This document shows positions 10,917-20,715 of a DNA stretch of 64,000 nucleotides, one piece after another. Position 1 is the stretch's first letter. Each line of letters starts with the position of its first letter. Origin of the DNA: Polytrichum commune (Eukaryota > Streptophyta > Polytrichopsida > Polytrichales > Polytrichaceae); the NCBI GenBank assembly GCA_950295325.1, contig OX485804.1, positions 5,456,001 to 5,520,000 of the forward strand, read 5' to 3'. The notes under the pieces were generated by a model. That model was not told the DNA's origin. It saw only the letters and a list, made by a program, of their open reading frames with translations, and did not search any database. Position numbers and translations under genes: made by a program.

Positions 10917-11692
10917 TTACACCTTAACCCGTGAGATGTAATCATGATTAAAATCCTTAATGAAATCGACCAAGTTGTCAATACCAACCATACGGCGCTT
11001 GTGGCCGGTTGACCTCGATGTATAATCACCGGATGTGGTGTCGGATGGCTTCTTAGAGCCAATTGTTGACAACCAGCCATTCACATTAAGGGTAGGAGTC
11101 AACATCGGTGGGCTACCTAATTCTACCGTCGGTGTGGGATGAGGATAGGCTAAGGACCTTCCAAATTGCCTTGGCACGGACAGCAGCACCCTACCTGAAT
11201 CCACCACATCCATGCCACATGTGAATATATGCCGCCTCCCCACAAACTTCTTGATCTCATTAAACATTGTCTCGCTAAACTCCAAGGACATCTTCTTTTC
11301 TATCCTACTCATTCCCCACCAATCGGCCAATCGAGCGCCCTCTATGTAATCATTAATTTTCTTCTTGTATTTGATCAAGATTTCCCATTTCTTCGTTATT
11401 TGATCTACATCTCTCTCTCTCTAAAACCAACTACAAACATGCAACCCTCCAACACAAACTTCTAAGCGGTTGAGCCATAAACAAACTTTGCAAGAGAAGG
11501 TTGGATGAAGTTGTGTCTACCATCCCATTCTAAATGCTTTTGACCTGTGAGCACAAGCATTTCACCCTCGGTCCAATTCAGACCCCTAGGTTTGTGAGCC
11601 GGCTGCGATTGCGAAGTACACGAGCCAGATGCGGATCGTCCGCCTTGGGCCCTATCTCCCTGCGAATCGGTGGGTGGGTCCGCGCATTTCAT
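10917..11692 (-). pseudogene. Harbinger-associated Myb/SANT-like DNA-binding protein, degenerate
   Basis: The minus strand reads RGLNWTEGEMLVLTGQKHLEW, then QPSLAKFVYGSTA, a stop near 11464, a continuation QITKKWEILIKYKKKINDYI, then DWWGMSRIEKKMSLEFSETMF. This is the trihelix/Myb-like second ORF that plant PIF/Harbinger elements encode to bring the transposase to DNA. It is interrupted by a stop and a frame change near 11380-11470. Its orientation converges with the transposase, and the gap between the two is about 200 bp. Together they form one decayed two-ORF element. I did not find matching terminal repeats or a TTA duplication at the outer ends. Confidence 0.82.
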
Positions 11693-12700
11693 AATCAGGA
11701 AATGAATATGAAGATTATCACCACATGGAATAAATTTCTCATATGCAAGAGCCTACCACACACATACATGCGCTATCATGACCGAATCTTCCCTCACATT
11801 CCAAAGGAACCTAGGCATAATTTCAGCGAAGGGATAAACACATGTGCACTTTACGATAATCAAAACTAAATCAATAGAAGTCCGACTTTGAATCCAAATT
11901 TTGTTGATGCTTCATCGTGGATTTGCTAATGGAAGACAATTTTTGTTGCGTAAATCTGATTTATAGAAGTTGGAGAACACGAAAATTGAGCCACTCAACA
12001 CCCACACACCTTGCTCCAAATTGAAAGCCAGCTCGATCTAAATTAAAGTTGAGCACATCAGTGCGCGGGAGAAGCTGCCTGGACCAATGGAATGACCCAA
12101 TTCTTTGAGAGCTCGACAATTCCTCCCCACAAGCTTTTATTTTATGGTTACTTCAAATTCTATACTCGCGTTGAAGTCTGGGTACAATTTGTCAATTGGA
12201 CTGTAATCAGAGTCTACAACAATGAGAAGACCCGGGCTGTGCTTTGAAACGAATTGAGCCAGTATGGATCCCAAAGCTTATGAAAATTTCAAGTCTGACT
12301 TGCAAATGGAGCTTCCCTCACATTCCATTGGTAATTCTAAAGAATATTTGGCACAGAAGCACAAAAGAACAAGCCGAACTCAACTGCCAAATATTTGCGT
12401 CTCAAGAATCTAGGCGACGGATATTGATTGCAGATTCTTATTAGGAGGACAGGGGGAAGACACAAGCGAATTTCTCGAATCCAAACCGCAGAACTCATGA
12501 TTTATATGCAGGAACCCAAGCCCTGGCCATGGCCAATGATGGATTCGTGAAATAGGCTGGTGCAATGTCCAAACAAGCAGCTGCCAAACAAACAGACGTT
12601 CATGTAGCCAAATAAATTCGACAGGCACGTAAACAAATGCGCGGAAATGGTGATCAAGTCCAAATTCGTATAAAGCAGTAAATCCCCACAACAGAGACGA
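11693..12700. other. Intergenic or element flank
   Basis: No gene is recognised. A short phrase CTTCCCTCACATTCCA occurs at about 11788 and again at about 12310 with partly similar neighbours, hinting at an old local duplication. Confidence 0.3.
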
Positions 12701-12719
12701 CCTCGGGGAGAATTCTCAC

Positions 12720-13291
12720 CTGGTAGAGTTGGATCCCCGCGCTGTCGACGATGCCGTGAGCTGCCACGCTCCTCCCCGACGCTCCTCCTCGACCTCCAGA
12801 GCTGCCCATGCGGCTCACAGCCTCTGCTCAGATTCGGTACATCCCAGGCACGCATGCACACATGAGGGCCTCCCCAATTGAAGCCACAGCTCCGATCGCA
12901 GGAGGCACGAGGACACGGATGGGAGTTGGCCACAGAGTGCGACATCGGAATTTGTGGGCATGGCCACTGGAAGCGCTACGCGATACAGGAGAGATTCAAG
13001 GAGGGGGAGAAAAAATCTGGTGTGTCAGGAGGCGCGGCCGACTAGAAATCGCACACGGCAGTGATTTCGAAACCGCAAGCAAGATGCCTAGCCGAAATCA
13101 AACTGAGGTTTCGAGGAAATGAAGAATGCCCTGCAGGGAGGAGGAAGCAGGACGAATTGATTGCGAGGGTGAGGAGACTTACCTCCGACAGCGTTAGTTG
13201 CATATGTCGCCACTATCCACCAACCATCCGCCAGCTCAGTGCACTGGAGCCACTCCTCACGATCCTCGTCATAGCGCGCATACACCTGCAG
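12720..13291 (-). other. Candidate spliced exons, product unknown
   Basis: The minus strand carries a 103-bp block (13285 down to 13183) bounded by CTGCAG before it and GTAAGT after it. It reads VYARYDEDREEWLQC then TELADGWWIVATYATNAVG with no stop, and is much more protein-like than its surroundings. A second block ends at 12720 with CTACCAG followed by GTGAGA and can be read AAHGIVDSAGIQLYQ. I recognise no family. They may be exons of an uncharacterised gene or of a decayed one; the first exon and stop were not located. Confidence 0.35.
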
Positions 13292-14035
13292 CTTCTAAAA
13301 CAGCCATCTCATGCACACACCTAGCTGCCAAATTCGACGGTGAATGTCGCCCAGTAATCTATACCCTCGTGCCCACAACGGCGCAGCAGCCTCGCATCCA
13401 AGTGCCCAAGCTCCCACACACACAGGCGTATTTGAACTGCCGCAGGAGCTGCCTTCGGCCGACCTCGCAAGCTCGCGCGACTCCGACAGCAGTAGTTCCC
13501 GCCGCGAGGAGCGAACTCCACGACTTGGGCACGCGCGAGCGCAGTATGAACGAAGCTGACGAGGCAGCTGGATGGAGTATGTCCGTCGACTGCCGAGACT
13601 CATCCCTGCATCTCGGCAAGAAGGCTCAACAGAGAGGAAATCCAATGTTTCAAACCCGACGTCCAAGCACCTGGTTTCCGTTATCTTGGCCCCGACCAGG
13701 GACCGATAAACCCCTGACACACGGTCTGAGCTCCGTTCCGGATCGGGCTACTGTGGCCTCTAGTGGGCAGTTTTTGCAGGTTTTGTGACCGGTTTCGGCC
13801 TGGAACCGCCATGTGCGGCCAGACCCTAAGTATGTCCCCGCGACCTCTGAAGTACATCACATTCAGCGACCCAGATCTCAAATCCGCAGAGTTCGCTAGT
13901 AGTTCCTGCAATCTCATCAACTTCATCAACTTGTCTCTTATCAGATGACCATCAATTCAGTACCAGGTCAAGTGGCGGGACTCCGGCTCTGCAATTAATT
14001 AACCCAGTTTTGTTTTTTTTGTGAGATTGATCGGA
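13292..14035. other. GC-rich stretch without a supported gene
   Basis: Open frames exist on both strands because of GC content (for example 13198-13788 plus), but they are low-complexity and lack family motifs. It may be upstream sequence of the candidate minus-strand exons. Confidence 0.3.
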
Positions 14036-14400
14036 ATGGCGTCGACGATTAGCAGCAGGTGAGCGATCGTGTTGCTCCTTGTCGCATTGTCAGCGGTGCA
14101 CGCAGTTCCAAAGGGAGCCGAGGCATGGACGAAGAAGCACCCAAAGACGCTGCTGGTGTACGGGCAGGGGCTGCGGAGGTTGCACTCGGACGCCAAGTTG
14201 TTGGCGATCGTGAACCTGAAGCTCACGAGCGGTGCGGACTCGAACTCGACGACGTTCATGGGCAAGCATTACCGGCAGGTTACGTCGTTCAATAGGTCCA
14301 GAATGACGAGATCTGGTTGTATGGATCGTTCTACATGCGCATCTCCACCAAATCCTACAATTCATGGTTCCTTCTTGCTGCAGGGGGCATAGAATGCTGA
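14036..14400 (+). pseudogene. Small secreted-protein-like ORF with stop and frameshift
   Basis: From ATG at 14036 the frame reads MASTISSR, then TGA at 14060-14062, then a hydrophobic signal-like core AIVLLLVALSAVHA. A soluble part follows, including TKKHPKTLLVYGQGL and SDAKLLAIVNLKLTSG. After about 14294 the reading must shift by one base to continue QNDEIWLYGSFYMRISTKSY up to TGA at 14398-14400. Two lesions in an otherwise coherent, GC-rich frame indicate a pseudogene of a short secreted protein. I do not recognise the family. A spliced alternative (GTGAGC follows at 14058) is possible but leaves no obvious first exon. Confidence 0.45.
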
Positions 14401-14689
14401 AACTTGAGATGGAACTAATCATATTCGCACTGGAGACACAAATAAGCTATCCTCGTCTATAAGCCCACTTCTTGCAATTGAGTCGTTCATCATAACTTGT
14501 GCACAGAATGAGGGCTACATGCAATAAATGTCAAGAAAGGCGGACCATGCGCAAATGGTCATGGACCTTACAACGTGTGCTTCAAACCAAATAGGAGGTC
14601 CACAGGAACTTAGGTTAGTGCTTCTACATTTGCAAGTTTCGTAAGTGGAACTGACATGAAGTTATGAGAAGTCAATGTGAATATATCTT

Positions 14690-15797
14690 TGTCTCTAGAT
14701 GATTAGAAAATCAAAATTCAAGCTGTAACCAATCCCCTCGTAACACGGGGAGCCCGTCTAAATACATCTTATTCATCATCAAAGCGCAGATTGTTTTTTC
14801 CTCTTAAATAATTATGTGCCCCCCAATTTTTTTTTAAACTTTAAGTTTATTTTATTTTTAAATGTTGACTATGGAGCCTAGATTATGCCCCCTCCCCACC
14901 TGACTTTACCAAATACCTAGAGTCTTTCCTAAAAACCGGGTAAAGCTCCCTCGGTTATAGGGGAGGCATCCAACTATCCCAATGCGCCTACAAGAACTTG
15001 CTCTGGAAATTTTTGAGTACGTTTTAGTTAAGTAGCATTCACACATGTTCATGATTTTATCTATCAAGCAATGAATGTTGAATAGTTTTGTCCCATCCCC
15101 AAATGCCTTACTACTCATCTATCTTACCATCGGTTTTTGTTAATGGAGCTCCTCATGCCCTCATAGCTAAGACTAAAAAGCAACTAATCACAAGGGCGGA
15201 AGGCAACACTTTTAAAGGTCCTGCATTCTTGCCTCATGTCTAGGTACCGATGGGACGGTGGGTGCTTGAGGCTTGAAACCTCCACTTTTAAACCATGCCA
15301 CATCATTTGCCAACTAGGCTCGGCACTAGATAATATCGATGGTGTGAAGGCCGTGTTTTTAGAACCAACTTTTAGGCTTAGCCAAAGTCAGGTGGGGAGG
15401 GGGCATTAGTTAATTAAGTTTTGAACACATATTTCAATGTCCTTTAAACACGCATCCACTTCACATACAAGGAGTCGTCTTGAAGAAGGTTGCTCTCTTA
15501 CATTTGTACTTTCTATTTCTCAAGCATCTTAGTGTTGCAGTGGCCATACTTCTTTTGGGCATGTTCCCAATCTCAAGCACTTGATTCTTATTGTGACTAA
15601 CATACTTGGGACACTCTACACGCAATGGACAACTATCCAAAAGTATGTTCCAAATTCTGTTTCAATCATGTTAATTATTGAACCTAGATGATTGACCAAT
15701 TTGCACATAGTCCAAATTCTTTTAAACATATCTCTTTTTTGGAGCTAACATTTAGACCCATCCCAAACTTCAGCACGCACCACTCAATAATGCTCCG
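14690..15797 (+). repeat. Dispersed MITE-like repeat copy, split by a Tourist MITE
   Basis: The outer parts match the dispersed family also seen in GAPN introns: CATCTTATTCATCATCAAAG, then GTTGACTATGGAGCCTAGA, then after the nested insertion AGTTTTGAACACATA, CTTTTAAACATATCT and GCACCACTCAA. The 520-bp Tourist-like element at 14886-15405 interrupts it, so this copy is older than that insertion. Confidence 0.7.
14886..15405. mobile_element. Tourist-like Harbinger MITE, copy 1, TTA target duplication
   Basis: The element is 520 bp with terminal inverted repeats: it begins TGCCCCCTCCCCACCTGACT and ends in the reverse complement. It is flanked by TTA at 14883-14885 and TTA at 15406-15408. A 3-bp TTA duplication and TIRs of this kind mark Tourist/PIF-Harbinger MITEs. 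The interior is near-identical to copy 2 at 24891-25421 in the opposite orientation (shared phrases such as CCATCGGTTTTTGTTAATGG and TGCCTCATGT). There is no coding capacity. Confidence 0.93.
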
Positions 15798-16588
15798 CGT
15801 TTAGCAGAGTCTGGCAAACAAGGGACGGCGATAGCTATAGCAAACTCCACTAAGCCTAATCACATTTCCAGCTTACCCAACGCCAACATAAAGACAGCGC
15901 TTCGGAACGTACTCCAATGTGCTGAAGTCAGCCAAATTGTGCGGAGATATGTGCCAGTTTTTTTCCACTATCACATTGCACTTTATCTCTGGCAAAATCA
16001 TTGCTAAATTTAAGTATTCATCCCGCCACAGGTTTTTGTTATAGAACTGCTTGAAATATAGTTGGAAGGACATTAGTGAAAAGGGGACTGATGCTGTGAT
16101 AGGTTCACATCTGTAAACTCGCTACATCTTCTAACCCTCAATTGCACCATACAACAAGGTGGATTTGAGGCAGATTAGAATCATCACCGCATAGTAGAGA
16201 TAACACAGTTGATGTTACATATGTTATACAATGTGAGAAACACGGACTACTGATTTTCAAGGTAAAACAAGCATGCCCGAGTACAACATTGTCATAAGAT
16301 ATTTGTGCACAAGTACATCAGACCTGCTCTCACAACATACACAATATATCACATACCCAAGAACACAAGCCTTAAACCCAACACATGCCGAGAAAGCAAG
16401 TCATCATGTTAGGAGCCCGCAGTCCTCCAACAATAAGCACGTTGATTCAGTGTCAATTACATATCTCGAGGAGCCACGCTCACAAATAAATAGAGCTCAA
16501 GCCCTAAACAATTCGGCCAAAAATATTTCTACATCCCATTAGTACCGGAACAATGTTTCTGTTCACGGCAGCAATGCTATCATCGAAA
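15798..16588. other. Intergenic plus likely HSP70 3' UTR
   Basis: AT-rich. The minus-strand HSP70 transcript must end here; no separate gene is recognised. Confidence 0.5.
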
Positions 16589-19077
16589 TTAGTCCACCTC
16601 CTCAATCTTAGGGCCAGCGCCTGATGGGGCATCATCCTCGCCGCCGTATGATGGGGCACCTCCAGCTCCTGGAGCGCCTCCGGCACCACCCTGGTACATG
16701 CGGGCGATGATGGGGTTGCAGATGCTTTCCAACTCCTTCATCTTGTCATCGAACTCGTCGCTCTCGGCCAACTGGTTCTGGTCCAACCATTGGATCGCAG
16801 CCTCAACAGCCTCCTCGATTTTCTTCTTGTCAGCACCGTCCAAGTTCGATGCAATCTTGTCATCCTTGATCGTGTTCCTCATGTTGTATGCATAGTTCTC
16901 CAGGCTGTTCTTCGACTCGATCTTCTTCTTGTGGTCCTCGTCCTCGGACTTGTACTTCTCCGCCTCCTGGACCATCTTCTCGATCTCGTCCTTAGACAGA
17001 CGACCCTTGTCGTTCGTGATCGTGATCTTGTTCTTCTGTCCCGTCGTCTTGTCCTCCGCGGACACGTTCAAGATGCCGTTGGCATCGATATCGAAGCACA
17101 CCGTGATCTGGGGCACTCCTCTTGGAGCAGGGGGAATTCCAGAAAGCTCGAATTTTCCGAGCAAGTTGTTGTCCCTGGTCCTGGCCCTCTCTCCTTCGTA
17201 CACCTGGATCAACACTCCGGGCTGGTTGTCGGAGTATGTCGAGAATACCTGCTCCTTCTTCGTGGGGATGGTGGTGTTCCTCGGAATCAACACCGTCATC
17301 ACTCCTCCTGCGGTCTCCAAACCGGTCGACAATGGGGTCACATCCAACAAAAGCAAGTCCTGGACCTTCTCGTTGCCCTCTCCCGACAAGATGGCGGCCT
17401 GCACGGCGGCACCGTACGCAACGGCTTCATCGGGGTTGATGGACTTGCACAATTCCTTACCGTTGAAGAAATCTTGCAACAACTGTTGAACCTTGGGGAT
17501 ACGGGTGGAACCGCCGACCAGCACAACGTCGTGGATGGAAGACTTGTCCATCTTAGCATCCCTCAAACACTTCTCTACTGGCTCCATGCACTTCCTGAAC
17601 ATATCCATGTTCAACTCCTCAAATCTAGCACGGGTGATTGTCGAGTAGAAGTCAACTCCTTCGTACAATGAATCGATTTCAATGGTGGTCTGGGCAGTGG
17701 ACGATAGAGTCCTCTTCGCCCTCTCAGCAGCGGTCCTCAATCTCCTAAGAGCACGGGGGTTGCTGCTAATGTCCTTCTTGTACTTGCGCTTAAATTCCTG
17801 GACAAAGTGGTTGACCATTCTGTTGTCAAAATCTTCTCCTCCCAAATGGGTGTCTCCGGCTGTAGCCTTTACCTCGAAGATACCCTCCTCGATGGTCAAG
17901 AGAGACACATCGAAGGTTCCACCTCCCAAATCGAAGATAAGCACGTTCTTCTCACCCACTGAGGTGGCCTTCTTGTCCAAACCGTAGGCAATGGCAGCAG
18001 CGGTAGGCTCATTGATAATACGCATCACGTTCAAACCAGCAATAACTCCGGCATCCTTGGTTGCCTGCCTCTGAGAATCGTTGAAGTAGGCGGGAACGGT
18101 GACGACGGCGTTCTTGATGGTGGACCCAAGGTAAGCCTCGGCGATCTCCTTCATCTTGATGAGGACCATGGAGGAAATCTCCTCAGCAGCGAAGCTCTTC
18201 TCTTCACCCTTGTACTGTACACTGATCATTGGCTTCTCAGCCGGTCCAGGAGTGACCTTGAATGGCCACAACTTGATGTCACTCTGGACGGAGGCATCGC
18301 TAAACCGCCTTCCGATCAACCTCTTAAGTCTGAATTAAAAAATCAATCTTTGAGAAAAAGGAACAAGAGAATAACGTTTGTTGATTTTCCATAGTACACA
18401 TCACCGAGACATTTCACACCTATGTTAACAGACACAATACACTGGAATGCAACTGGCATAATTTCAAACCGCCGCACCTCCAACTAATACTAAAGTGAAT
18501 ACCTGAGTCCCGAGACTCCAGCAAGACTCGCCAAATACTAGCTTTTCGAGACTTTTCAAAATCGGCATTTCCCGTTTCAAGGCTTAACATGTCGACATGT
18601 ACTAATATTCATATCGCACTAAAACATGTCGACATGTCTTCACCATACCACTACATACTAGACGGAAACTCAACAGACGAAGATTTCATATGCTCCAGAA
18701 AGGTAAAGTCACCGTCTTCCAATATTGAAGGACGCTAGACAGGTAACAGGCTCTATTCGGGCACATCCAAGTTGACAAGTATTCTGTAACATCTCTGCCA
18801 CATACTACATCAAAAGAGAGCGCGTCAAAACTGAAGGACAGGAAGCCAAACAAAGAAACTCACCGAAGACAGTGTTGGTGGGGTTCATCGCCACCTGGTT
18901 CTTGGCAGCATCACCGATGAGACGCTCAGTATCGGTGAAAGCGACATAACTGGGGGTAGTCCTGTTACCCTGGTCGTTGGCGATGATCTCCACACGATCA
19001 TGCTGCCACACGCCGACACAACTGTATGTTGTACCCAAGTCAATGCCGATAGCCGGCCCTTCACCCTTGCCCGCCAT
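16589..19077 (-). CDS. HSP70: Cytosolic HSP70/HSC70 chaperone, two exons
   Basis: An ATP-dependent chaperone of the cytosol and nucleus. Exon 1 is 19077-18864 ([20 protein letters not shown] to NPTNTVF) and exon 2 is 18329-16589, together about 650 residues, the usual length. Visible signatures are IDLGTTYS (about residue 10), [12 protein letters not shown] (about 200) and [13 protein letters not shown] (about 335), followed by the substrate domain, a [11 protein letters not shown] tail and the terminal EEVD that binds TPR co-chaperones. The intron sits after the VF codons in phase 1, the position conserved in plant HSC70 genes, with donor GTGAGT and acceptor TTCAG. With these sites exon 2 starts ACTTAAGAGG, one base too short to keep frame into KRLIGRR. 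A weak alternative donor (18860, GTTTCT) would restore frame with one extra residue. I see no clear heat-shock element, so a constitutive gene is likely. Confidence 0.93.
18587..18637. repeat. Two identical 14-bp perfect palindromes in the HSP70 intron
   Basis: ACATGTCGACATGT is its own reverse complement and occurs exactly at 18587-18600 and 18624-18637, 37 bp apart, inside intron 1 of HSP70. Their role is unknown; candidates are a dimeric protein-binding site or a relic of short inverted repeats. Confidence 0.85.
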
Positions 19078-19465
19078 TACAGCAGCACTCAGCAACAAGC
19101 GTTGTTGCCAAGGAAGCGAAACAAAGGATGAAAGCAGGAGACTCAGAGCCGCACCAACACGGCCTGGAAAGAGAGCGCAACTCGGAGGAAGAGGAGAGAG
19201 AACCCTAGGAATAAGAGAGAGAGACACAAAGTGGAGGCGCGGGAGGCTTTAGTACATGGGGAAGACACCCTAACTTGGAAGGAAGCTCCTAGAACGAAAG
19301 AACGAACGAACGAACGAAAGCCGTGCCAACCGGAAGGACCGGTTGCCCTAACTTTCACTTTCTTCGAAGCCGCCAGCCGCCACCAAACTCTGCATACTTC
19401 AGTTGCCAGTCTGCTCCGCCCTTCCTTTCCTTTTCTTAATTTGGAGGCTTCTATTCACTGTAATA
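19078..19465 (-). promoter_or_regulatory. HSP70 5' UTR and upstream region
   Basis: Upstream of the ATG the minus strand is pyrimidine-rich (CTCTCTCTTATTCC near 19206-19230), typical of plant 5' UTRs. A short (ACGA)n-like run lies at about 19294-19320. No TATA box or canonical heat-shock element was identified with confidence. Confidence 0.4.
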
Positions 19466-20318
19466 GGTAATGCATGCGGGGGAGTGCATTATGAGGCGCT
19501 TCACACTATGGCCGAAGGTCGAGAGGCTGTCGATTTCCACCAATCATATTGCAAGAAACCAAGAGTTCGGCCTCTCGACCCTTCACACTGAGGCCAAAGA
19601 CCGTCGCAATTTAAAATGATTGTTTTTTGAAGAAGGCGATGGACTTTGGAAGGAAGTTTGGGTCGGACAAGAATGAAAACCCAAACTATGGTTAAGAGAC
19701 CGTCAGGTTTTTTTCATTGAAAAATCAATCATTGACAAGATCTTGGGCGTTAGATTGGAGGGGTTGTTTTGGGCAAGGAATAAAGTGAGATGCTCCTTTG
19801 GGTTTAAACTTTGGGCTTGGCCTTTGGAGGCTTCACATTATGCCCGGCCGAAGGCTTTAATTATTATATTCTATTGGCTATTTTCAGCCCATTTCTTTGG
19901 ACTCTCAACAAAGTTTGGGCACTCAATCCCATGGTCTCTTGACTTCGACGGCCATAGTGTGAAGCGGCCATAAGGACATTGCATGATATGCTAGCCGAGT
20001 GTAAAGAACAAGGGTTGATTCCCCTTTGTTATTTGTTCTTTATGTAGTAGAATGTCCCATTTGTAGGTATTATGTGCCATAAAATGTCACATGCGTGTTA
20101 CATGTAGCAGAAGGCACTATAATCATTTTTGTAAACAATCCATTTCTTTGCGCAAGATAGGGCCTCTCAGATTGGGCATTCCTTAATTGTGGACCTACAC
20201 CTCGGGCTATTTTCCTCAACAATAAGCCCTTGATTCTAGGAATGCCCTCTCCTCAAGGCCCTACCCTATACATAGGTGTCCGTGTTTCCTCATAACGCAC
20301 TCCCCTTCATGCATTACC
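19466..20318. mobile_element. 853-bp non-autonomous element with 31-bp TIRs
   Basis: The left end (19466-19496) starts GGTAATGCATG, then two variable bases, then GGGGAGTGC and TTATGAGG. The right end (20288-20318) is its reverse complement with about three mismatches. Inside are further inverted blocks: CGCTTCACACTATGGCCG near 19497 pairs with CGGCCATAGTGTGAAGCG near 19949, and GGTCGAGAGGC near 19517 pairs with GCCTCTCGACC near 19571. There is no ORF of note and no clear target duplication. The nested palindromes give it high folding potential. Confidence 0.75.
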
Positions 20319-20614
20319 AAACATAAGGGCCCAAGGATGTGTTTCAATGGCTATGATTGGTTGGATACATGTAATATACTCTGAAATATGTGTCGTGCAT
20401 TATGCAAAGTAAGAGTACCTTGGATTACGAAGGGGAATTTAGCATGGATCGTTATGTCAATTGGCCAAGTACTTCGTTATTTATAGCTCACCAACCCTAA
20501 CTTTGGTTCAATAGAGGGCACTTGCCAAAGGGCAAGTTTATCTCACATGAGGCAAGTTGGTAGTAATGGGTTGAATTGTCCTTGAAATCAAGGGTGATAT
20601 TCAATAATATGTGA

Positions 20615-20715
20615 TCCGTGAGGGGAGTGCATTATGTGGAATATTAAGGACACCATGTGAGGCGCTAGCTAAGCATAGGTGTCCATATTCCCCGTAATAT
20701 GCTCCCCAAATGCAT
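20615..20715. repeat. Short inverted repeat related to the 19466-20318 element
   Basis: GGGGAGTGCATTATG near 20622 and, inverted, CCCCGTAATATGCTCCCC near 20685-20702 form imperfect arms. ATAGGTGTCC precedes the right arm exactly as it does in the larger element near 20273. This looks like a deletion derivative of the same family. Confidence 0.6.

Noticed and set aside
13198-13788. 196-codon plus-strand frame in the GC-rich patch
   Set aside because: Pro/Ala/Arg-rich low-complexity translation with no motif; it is explained by GC content and overlaps better exon candidates on the other strand.
16790-17671. Long plus-strand open frame (293 codons) opposite HSP70 exon 2
   Set aside because: Antisense frames over HSP70 genes are a known by-product of their codon bias. 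It has no family motif and no start context.
19375-19390. TTCTTCGAAG-like site upstream of HSP70 as a heat-shock element
   Set aside because: The spacing does not match alternating GAAnnTTC units, so heat inducibility is not supported.
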